Assembly: GCF_004134905.2 (NCBI RefSeq)
Contig: NZ_SDPQ02000003.1
Span: 310,001 to 374,000, forward strand
DNA length: 64,000 nt
Reading direction: 5' to 3'
Source of the DNA: Aeromicrobium ginsengisoli
GTDB taxonomy: Bacteria; Actinomycetota; Actinomycetes; Propionibacteriales; Nocardioidaceae
In this document: one piece after another, positions 57,935 through 64,000 of the stretch
How positions within the stretch are numbered: the stretch's first letter is position 1
How the letters are laid out: every line of letters begins with the position of its first letter
The notes under the pieces: model-generated
Told to the model about the DNA's origin: nothing
The model's database searches: none
What the model saw: only the letters and a program-made list of their open reading frames with translations
Made by a program: the position numbers and the translations under genes

Positions 57935-60900
57935 TCAGCCCAGGACCAGAAGCAGGTCTCCGCCCTCGGCCTGGCGGGTGTCGGGGATGACGAGGCGGGA
58001 GACTGTGCCGGCGTTGGGGCTGGTGATCGAGGCCTCCATCTTCATGGCTTCGATCGTGGCGACGGTCTGGCCGGCCTCGATGGTGTCACCCTCGGCGACG
58101 ATCGCGTGCACGACGCCGGCGAACGGGACGGCGACGTGCTGCGGGTTGGCGGTGTCGGCCTTCTCGGAGGCGGCGACCTTCGAGTCGACCGAGCGGTCAC
58201 GGACCTCCGTCGGCCGGAGCTGCCCGTTGATCGTGCCCAGCACGTTGCGCATGCCGCGTTCGTCCGCGTCGCCGATGGCCTCGACACCGAACAGCAGCAG
58301 GTTGCCCTCGGAGACCTCGACCTCGGTCTCGTCGTCGTTGCGCAGGCCGTAGAGGAAGGCGCCGGTCGGTACGGCCGACAGGTCGCCGAACTCCGCATGC
58401 GCCCTGTCGAAGTCCTGCGTCGGGCCGGGGAACAGCAGCCGGTTGAGGGTGTGTCGCCGGTCGCCGACCAGGCCCGCGCGGTCGTCGTCGGTCAGCTCGG
58501 TGACCTTGGGCTTGGCGTTGCGGCCCTGCAGCGCCTTGGTGCGGAACGGCTCGGGCCAGCCGCCGGGCGGGTCACCCAGCTCGCCGGACAGGAAACCGAT
58601 GACGGACTCGGGAATGTCGAACGAGGCGGGGTCCTCGGCGAACGCCTGGGGGTCGGCGCCGACCGCGACGAGGTGGAGGGCGAGGTCGCCGACGACCTTG
58701 GACGACGGGGTCACCTTGACGACGTTGCCGAGGATGTCGTTGGCCGCGGCGTACATGTCCTCGATCTGCTCGAACTTCTCGCCGAGCCCCAGCGCGATCG
58801 CCTGTTGGCGCAGGTTGGACAGCTGGCCGCCGGGGATCTCGTGGCGGTAGACGCGACCCGTCGGCGCGGGCAGGCCGGACTCGAACGGTGCGTAGAGCCG
58901 ACGGGTGGCTTCCCAGTAGGGCTCGAGCGCGTTGACCGCGTCGATGTCGAGGCCGGTCGTACGTTCGGAGTGGTTCGTGGCCGCGACCAGCGCCGACATC
59001 GGCGGCTGGGACGTGGTGCCGGCCAGCGCGGCGGACGCGGCGTCAACCGCGTCGACCCCGGCCTCGATCGCCGCGACCAGCGTGGCGAGCTGCCCGCCCG
59101 GTGTGTCGTGGGTGTGCAGGTGCACCGGCAGGTCGAACCGCTCACGCAACGCTCGGACGAGCGTACGAGCAGCGGGGGCCCGCAGGAGTCCGGCCATGTC
59201 CTTGATCGCCAGCACGTGCGCGCCGGCCTCGACGATCCGGTCGGCGAGCTGCAGGTAGTAGTCGAGCGTGTAGAGCTTCTCGTCGGGGTCCGACAGGTCG
59301 GCGGTGTAGCAGAGCGCGACCTCTGCGGCAGCCGTGCCGGTCGCGCGTACGGCCTCGATCGCCGGGCGCATCTGGTCGACGTCGTTGAGCGCGTCGAAGA
59401 TGCGGAAGATGTCGATGCCGGTCGCCGCCGCCTCGGCCACGAACGCGTCGGTGACCTCCGTCGGATAGGGCGTGTAGCCCACGGTGTTGCGGCCGCGCAG
59501 CAGCATCTGCAGGCAGATGTTGGGCGCCGCCTCGCGCATCGCCGCGAGCCGGTCCCACGGGTCCTCCTTGAGGAACCGCAGCGCCACGTCGTACGTCGCA
59601 CCGCCCCATGCCTCGATGCTCAGGAGCTGCGGAATCGTCCGCGCGACATAGGGCGCGACCGTCACGAGGTCGCGTGTACGTACGCGAGTCGCCAGGAGCG
59701 ACTGGTGCGCGTCGCGGAACGTCGTGTCGGTGACCCCGACAGTGTCGCGCTGGCGCAGTGCCGCGGCGAAGCCCTCAGGCCCGAGCTGGACGAGCAGCTG
59801 CCGCGAACCGTCAGGCGGCGCGATCGACAGGTCGACGTCGGGCAGCTTGGAGCGCGGGTCGATCACCGTCGGGGCGGCACCGTTGGGCTTGTTGACCGTG
59901 ACGTCGGCCAGCCACGACAGGATCTTGCCCGCGGGGTCCGAGGCACCATGCGCCTCGAGCAGCTCGGGGTGGCCCTCGATGAACGTCGTCGTGACGTGCC
60001 CGGCGCGGAAGTCGGGGTTGGCGAGCAGCCCCTTGAGGAACGGGATGTTGGTCGAGACGCCGCCGACGTGGAACTCTCCGAGTGCGCGCTCGGCCCGGGT
60101 CACCGCCGCCTCGAAGTCGCGGCCGCGGCAGGTCAGCTTGGACAGCATCGAGTCGAAGTGCGCGCTGACGACGGCGCCGGTGAACGTGGTGCCGCCGTCG
60201 AGGCGTACGCCCGGGCCGCCGGGCGAGCGGTAGGACGTGATCGTGCCGGTGTCGGGGCGGAAGCCGTTGGCCGGGTCCTCGGTCGTGATGCGGCACTGCA
60301 GCGCGAAGCCTCGCGCCTTGATCGTCGACTGGTCCGCCAGGTCGAGCTCAGCCAACGAGTCGCCTGCCGCGATGCGCATCTGCGCCTGCACCAGGTCGAC
60401 GTTGGTGACCTCTTCGGTCACGGTGTGCTCGACCTGGATGCGCGGGTTCATCTCGATGAACACGTAGCGGCCGTCAGCACCGAGCAGGAACTCGACCGTG
60501 CCGGCGCACGAGTAGCTGATCGACTGCGCGAACTTCACGGCGTCGGCGCACATGGCCTTGCGGGTCGCCCGGTCCAGGTTGGGCGCCGGGGCGATCTCGA
60601 CGACCTTCTGGTGCCGCCGCTGCACCGAGCAGTCGCGCTCCCTCAGGTGCACGACGTTGCCCTGCTGGTCGGCCAGGATCTGGACCTCGATGTGCCGGGC
60701 GTCGACCACGGCCTCCTCGATGAAGCAGGTCGGGTCGCCGAACGCACCGTCGGCCTCGCGCATCGCCGCCTCGATCGACTCCCGCAGCTTGGCCGGGTCG
60801 TCGACCCGGCGCATGCCACGGCCGCCACCACCGGCGACGGCCTTGACGAACAAGGGATAGGTCAGCACGTCCGACGCCGACATCAGCTCGTCGACATCGG

Positions 60901-61315
60901 CCGAGGGCTCGACGGACTTGAGCGTCGGGACTCCGGCCGCCTTGGCCGCGGCGATCGCCGACGCCTTGTTGCCGGTCAGCTCCAGGACCTGCTTGGACGG
61001 GCCGATGAACGTGATGCCGGCCCGCTCGCACGCCTCGGCGAGGTCGGGATTCTCCGACAGGAAGCCGTAGCCGGGATAGATCGCGTCGGCACCGGCGTTG
61101 ACCGCGACCTCGACGATCGCCTCGGGGTCGAGGTAGGCCCGCACGGGGTGCCCCCGCTCCCCGATCTCGTACGCCTCGTCCGCGCGTACGCGGTGCTCGG
61201 AGCCACGGTCCTCGTGGGGGAAGACCGCAACGGTCTGGGCGCCCAGCTCGTGGGCAGCACGGATCGCGCGAATCGCGATCTCACCACGGTTGGCGACGAG
61301 AATCTTCTGGAACAA
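57935..61315 (-). CDS. pyc: Pyruvate carboxylase
   Basis: A 1126-residue biotin enzyme that makes oxaloacetate from pyruvate, bicarbonate and ATP, replenishing the TCA cycle. Residues 1 to about 450 form the biotin carboxylase (ILVANRGEIAIRAIRAAHEL, AVAGGGGRGMRRV, FIEMNPRIQVEHTVTEEVTN). Residues about 530-1000 form the carboxyltransferase barrel (DTTFRDAHQSLLATRVRTRD, HVLAIKDMAGLLRAP, HLHTHDTPGGQLATLVAAIE). The biotin carrier domain follows, with the biotinyl lysine near 1092 in TIEAMKMEASI. The protein is complete and of normal length for the single-chain actinobacterial form. No regulator is adjacent. Confidence 0.97.
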   Translation of the reverse strand: MFQKILVANRGEIAIRAIRAAHELGAQTVAVFPHEDRGSEHRVRADEAYEIGERGHPVRAYLDPEAIVEVAVNAGADAIYPGYGFLSENPDLAEACERAGITFIGPSKQVLELTGNKASAIAAAKAAGVPTLKSVEPSADVDELMSASDVLTYPLFVKAVAGGGGRGMRRVDDPAKLRESIEAAMREADGAFGDPTCFIEEAVVDARHIEVQILADQQGNVVHLRERDCSVQRRHQKVVEIAPAPNLDRATRKAMCADAVKFAQSISYSCAGTVEFLLGADGRYVFIEMNPRIQVEHTVTEEVTNVDLVQAQMRIAAGDSLAELDLADQSTIKARGFALQCRITTEDPANGFRPDTGTITSYRSPGGPGVRLDGGTTFTGAVVSAHFDSMLSKLTCRGRDFEAAVTRAERALGEFHVGGVSTNIPFLKGLLANPDFRAGHVTTTFIEGHPELLEAHGASDPAGKILSWLADVTVNKPNGAAPTVIDPRSKLPDVDLSIAPPDGSRQLLVQLGPEGFAAALRQRDTVGVTDTTFRDAHQSLLATRVRTRDLVTVAPYVARTIPQLLSIEAWGGATYDVALRFLKEDPWDRLAAMREAAPNICLQMLLRGRNTVGYTPYPTEVTDAFVAEAAATGIDIFRIFDALNDVDQMRPAIEAVRATGTAAAEVALCYTADLSDPDEKLYTLDYYLQLADRIVEAGAHVLAIKDMAGLLRAPAARTLVRALRERFDLPVHLHTHDTPGGQLATLVAAIEAGVDAVDAASAALAGTTSQPPMSALVAATNHSERTTGLDIDAVNALEPYWEATRRLYAPFESGLPAPTGRVYRHEIPGGQLSNLRQQAIALGLGEKFEQIEDMYAAANDILGNVVKVTPSSKVVGDLALHLVAVGADPQAFAEDPASFDIPESVIGFLSGELGDPPGGWPEPFRTKALQGRNAKPKVTELTDDDRAGLVGDRRHTLNRLLFPGPTQDFDRAHAEFGDLSAVPTGAFLYGLRNDDETEVEVSEGNLLLFGVEAIGDADERGMRNVLGTINGQLRPTEVRDRSVDSKVAASEKADTANPQHVAVPFAGVVHAIVAEGDTIEAGQTVATIEAMKMEASITSPNAGTVSRLVIPDTRQAEGGDLLLVLG

Positions 61316-61545
61316 CGGGATCGTCCTTGCTCGGCGGAAGCGTCGGGGTCAACCTATCGCTCGGATGTCACGAGCACATTGCGAGGGTTCCCTCATGTTC
61401 AGTCCGTGAGATGGCGGCCATCCACGGACAACTTCTCGCGTACGAACCACGCAATTTCCCATTCTGGTTGCCGAAACCCCCGGGCCCGGCGATGATCAGG
61501 GAGATTCGCGGACAGGCGGATCGCCACAGCACCAGGGGAGTTCCG

Positions 61546-62772
61546 ATGTCTCGTTCCACTCGTCCGTCCGGTTTCCGGGCGACCACCGCCAGGCTCGCCA
61601 TCGGTGGCGCAGCCGGGCTCGCGTCGCTGCTCGTCGTCGCGCCGGCGGCCCTCGCCGAGGACGCGCCGACCCCCGATCCGACCGAGACGACCGATCCCAC
61701 GCCGACCACCCCCACGCCACCGACGACCGATGAGGATCCCGGTACGCCCGGTGGCGAGACCACCGAGCCGACCGAACCGACCCAGCCAACCCAGCCGACC
61801 GAGGAGGCACCGCCGACGCGTACGCCTCACGCGGACATCCGCGGCGGCGCGACGACGTCGGGCGCGCTCAAGTCCGGCTCGGACGCAGCCGTACAGGTCG
61901 ATGTCGAGCCGAACTTCGGCACCCAGAAGTACCGCGTCGGCGTCCAGGTCGCCGACGGGTCGTACGTTCCGGCGGGCACGACCACGGCTGGTACGACGAT
62001 CACGATCACGGAGACGGGACCCAACGTCGACGGTGGCAGCCGAACCTTCACGTGCACGACGGCCGCTGACACGCAGCAGCCGGGCAGCACGGCGACCTAC
62101 TGTCATGGCGATGTGGGCGCACCCACCCTCGCCAAGGCGAAGGCCAGCGGCGTCACGGTCACCCCCGCGATCATCCCGACGGACCAGATGTTCATCGCGG
62201 CCCCCGGGAGCACCGTCACGATCCAGCAGACGACCGTGATGCCCAACCTGCTCCGTGACACGACGACGGCGACGATCAACCCCTGCGTGTTCTCGGGAGA
62301 CGGCGATGCCTGCCCGCAGGTCGGCGGGTTGTCGGCGCTGTTCAACGATCCCGGGCTGCCGCCGATCGCGGTCGACGACAAGGCCACGACCCGTGAGGGA
62401 CGCGCCGTCGACATCGACGTCCTCGACAACGACGACCCGGTCAACGGGGCGCCCGTCAGCGGTCTGGCCGTCACGTCGGACCCGAGTGACGGGACCGCGA
62501 AGGTCAGCAGCGGCGAGATCACCTACACGCCCGACGACGGCTTCACCGGCACGGACACGTTCGACTACCGCTACAACACGCCCAACGGCTCCGCCACGGC
62601 GACGGTGACCGTCACGGTTCGGCCGCAGGAGGTGGCCGACGCCGACCAGGCGCTGCCCGACACCGGCGGCGCGGACCCACGGCTCTTCGGCTTCGGCGCG
62701 CTGCTCCTGGTCGCCGGTGGCTGGCTGACGGCTCGAGGACGGCGCCCGGGCGCCCATGCCCCTACCGACTGA
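61546..62772 (+). CDS. LPDTG cell-wall-anchored surface protein
   Basis: A 408-residue surface protein. The signal peptide is near residues 1-35 (LAIGGAAGLASLLVVAPAAL). A Thr/Pro/Glu-rich stalk of about 55 residues follows, then a beta-rich domain with three cysteines. A cadherin-like Ig repeat at about 275-365 reads AVDDKATTREGRAVDIDVLD, then SGEITYTPDDGFTGTDTFDY. The sortase signal LPDTGG follows, with a membrane helix (FGFGALLLVAGGWLTA) and the basic tail RGRRPG. Sortases of the E class often accept such LPxTG/LAxTG signals. ATG at 61546 follows GGGGAG. It overlaps the next gene by 17 bases. Adhesion or wall function is likely but unproven. Confidence 0.9.
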   Translation: MSRSTRPSGFRATTARLAIGGAAGLASLLVVAPAALAEDAPTPDPTETTDPTPTTPTPPTTDEDPGTPGGETTEPTEPTQPTQPTEEAPPTRTPHADIRGGATTSGALKSGSDAAVQVDVEPNFGTQKYRVGVQVADGSYVPAGTTTAGTTITITETGPNVDGGSRTFTCTTAADTQQPGSTATYCHGDVGAPTLAKAKASGVTVTPAIIPTDQMFIAAPGSTVTIQQTTVMPNLLRDTTTATINPCVFSGDGDACPQVGGLSALFNDPGLPPIAVDDKATTREGRAVDIDVLDNDDPVNGAPVSGLAVTSDPSDGTAKVSSGEITYTPDDGFTGTDTFDYRYNTPNGSATATVTVTVRPQEVADADQALPDTGGADPRLFGFGALLLVAGGWLTARGRRPGAHAPTD

Positions 62773-63403
62773 GGGGCTCGACGGCTGGTGGCGGTGCCTC
62801 GCGCTGAACGGCGACGGCACCCCCGCCTGGCTGGCGATCATGCCGGCGACGGCCGAGCACGGTGACGGCGTGCTCGTCGAGCTGCCCGAACCCCAGGCGT
62901 CCGAGGCGCTCGACCCGCACGTGATGTGCGTCGCCCGCTACGCCGACGGGCAGGTCGCCGAGCTGGTCGTGTCACCAGACGTCGCGCCCAAGGCACCGCC
63001 CCTGTGGTTCGCCGACCTGCCGGACCCGACCGCCACGCCGCCGACCGCGACCGTCATCGCCTTCACCGGCTACGACGTTCCGGCTGGCACCTTGGTCGAC
63101 CGCTTACGACTGCGCGAGCTCGGCGCCACGAGCGATGAGCAGCTCGGCGCCTTGCGGTGGTACCCGAACACGGGCGAGGTCGACCAGATCTACGTCTCCC
63201 CGACCTGGCGCCGGCGCACGATCGCCACCGCGATGCTGGTGGCTGCGGGAACACTCAGCGTCGCGCGCCACGGGTCGCGGCTGTGGGCCGACGGCCAGCG
63301 CACGGCGATGGGCGAGCGCCTCCGCAACGCCGAGACCTGGGCGCACCGCGCAGCGGACCTGACCCACATCCACCCGCCGATGACCCCGTTCGACGAACGC
63401 TGA
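62756..63403 (+). CDS. GNAT-like protein of unknown substrate
   Basis: A 215-residue protein. The N-terminal 110 residues have no recognised fold. Residues about 140-200 look like the core of an acetyltransferase (LGALRWYPNTGEVDQIYVSP, TWRRRTIATAMLVAAGTLSV, then ARHGSRLWADGQRTAMGERL). The acetyl-CoA loop would be the RRRTIAT segment, which lacks the usual glycines, so activity is uncertain. ATG at 62756 lies inside the last codons of the surface-protein gene, so the two are coupled. The C-terminus reads LTHIHPPMTPFDER. Confidence 0.65.
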   Translation: MPLPTEGLDGWWRCLALNGDGTPAWLAIMPATAEHGDGVLVELPEPQASEALDPHVMCVARYADGQVAELVVSPDVAPKAPPLWFADLPDPTATPPTATVIAFTGYDVPAGTLVDRLRLRELGATSDEQLGALRWYPNTGEVDQIYVSPTWRRRTIATAMLVAAGTLSVARHGSRLWADGQRTAMGERLRNAETWAHRAADLTHIHPPMTPFDER

Positions 63404-63409
63404 GCGCCG

Positions 63410-63940
63410 CTACGTCCCGCAGTCGATGTCGACCGTGAGCTTGACCTGCTTGCGGTCGTTGACGTCGGGCTTGGCGATGTCCCCCATCTCGGCGAGCGTG
63501 ACCGATCCAGTGACCTTCGAACCGTCGTCCTTGATGTCGTACGGCAGGGTGTCCGCGGAGATCCTCGTGAACATCAGGATCTTGTCTCCCTTGACCGTGA
63601 ACGAGTCGCCCCGCTCGTGGTCGCTGGGTGCGGGCCCGGAGATCACGCTCAACGACCCGGTCTTGCCCGACGCCGCGAACTTCGCGGTCACCTGGATGCC
63701 GCCCTCGACCGGCACGCAGACGACTTCCGACAGGTTGCCCTGGCCCTCCAGCGAGCCACTGACCCTGAACGTGCCGCTCGTGCTCGGCTCCGCCGGGGCG
63801 TCGCTCGTGGCCGCCGGTGCGGATGACGATGCCTTGGTCGTGTCGGCGGGCGAGTCGTCCGATCCTCCTCCACAGCCCGCCAGCAGCGTGGCTGCGACGG
63901 CCGCCACTCCCAGTCGTACGCGCATCTGGCTCACATGCAT
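63410..63940 (-). CDS. Secreted lipoprotein of unknown function
   Basis: A 176-residue lipoprotein with the signal and lipobox VRLGVAAVAATLLAGCGGGS, a Ser/Ala/Thr-rich spacer of about 30 residues and a beta-rich domain (GTFRVSGSLEGQGNLSEVVC, IQVTAKFAASGKTGSLSVIS, KVTGSVTLAEMGDIAKPDVN), ending VKLTVDIDCGT. Two cysteines in the mature domain could pair. It resembles in layout, but not clearly in sequence, the two small secreted proteins at 51.4-52.3 kb. Starts at 63940 and 63925 are both possible. The former has GGGG just upstream. It converges on the GNAT-like gene with six bases between. Confidence 0.8.
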   Translation of the reverse strand: MHVSQMRVRLGVAAVAATLLAGCGGGSDDSPADTTKASSSAPAATSDAPAEPSTSGTFRVSGSLEGQGNLSEVVCVPVEGGIQVTAKFAASGKTGSLSVISGPAPSDHERGDSFTVKGDKILMFTRISADTLPYDIKDDGSKVTGSVTLAEMGDIAKPDVNDRKQVKLTVDIDCGT

Positions 63941-64000
63941 CCCCGATCGTCGTCCCACCCGAACATGTCGTGCCAGATTAACCGGGCGCGGAGCTGCTGC

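Noticed and set aside
61383..61394. GAGGG-TT-CCCTC hairpin upstream of the LPDTG protein gene
   Set aside because: Five-base arms are too short to claim in GC-rich DNA, and it has no clear regulatory position.
58106..61495. Open frame of 1,129 codons on the + strand opposite pyc
   Set aside because: Same antisense artefact. The pyc frame carries all carboxylase motifs, and the opposite frame shows only low-complexity Arg/Val/Gly sequence.

Overview
The window is high-GC DNA of about 70% G+C with dense, often ATGA-overlapping genes. The gene set points to an actinobacterium, most likely of the Nocardioidaceae (Nocardioides or Aeromicrobium type). The supporting genes are a CobI-CobJ fusion, a ChlI-ChlD type chelatase, an Rv2231c-type CobC, CbtAB behind a cobalamin riboswitch, fused isobutyryl-CoA mutase IcmF, an FprA-type ferredoxin reductase, HspR-type control of clpB and a one-chain pyruvate carboxylase. 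No plasmid, phage, transposase, CRISPR, tRNA or rRNA sequence was found. The taxonomic placement is inferred from gene content only.

Positions 1-22,091 hold a nearly complete late (aerobic, late cobalt insertion) cobalamin pathway. The + strand carries an RNase H, an FhuF-like Fe-S protein, cobG (short), cobH and cobIJ. cobL-cobM are on the - strand. A DUF2975 membrane protein with its small HTH regulator follows. Next comes a cobalamin riboswitch leading chlID-cobO-cobBC (fusion)-cobA-phosphatase, then a second riboswitch leading cbtB-cbtA-cobT-cobS. cobU, cobD, cobK and cobQ close the block. CobN, the large cobaltochelatase subunit, and a dimethylbenzimidazole source are not in the window. 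Several genes carry palindromic repeat DNA inside the coding sequence at domain linkers, read through in frame. This is the most unusual feature of the region.

Positions 22,088-36,538 hold an ECF sigma factor with a membrane partner, an acyl-CoA oxidase-like enzyme, a secreted protein, a MarR regulator divergent from IcmF (a B12-dependent enzyme, so a likely consumer of the cofactor), an O-acyltransferase with an SGNH domain, an acyl-CoA dehydrogenase, membrane proteins and a BtuF-like binding protein without a signal peptide.

Positions 36,548-47,136 hold NDH-2, ClpB with a HAIR-like operator, a 49-residue small ORF and a three-gene flavin redox operon (FMN-binding lipoprotein, ApbE, and an RnfD/NqrB-like membrane domain fused to a flavodoxin-reductase module). 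A phytoene-desaturase-family oxidoreductase and an alpha/beta hydrolase follow.

Positions 47,185-63,940 hold fprA with a possible iron box, a decayed MmyB-type regulator, a TetR/MFS pair with three similar operators and small secreted proteins and lipoproteins. They also hold a lipid and central carbon set (3-hydroxybutyryl-CoA dehydrogenase, acyl-CoA synthetase, fatty acid desaturase, pyruvate carboxylase), an LPDTG wall-anchored protein, a GNAT-like protein and a lipoprotein. No gene-free stretch exceeds about 300 bases apart from the pseudogene zone near 48.7-49.0 kb.
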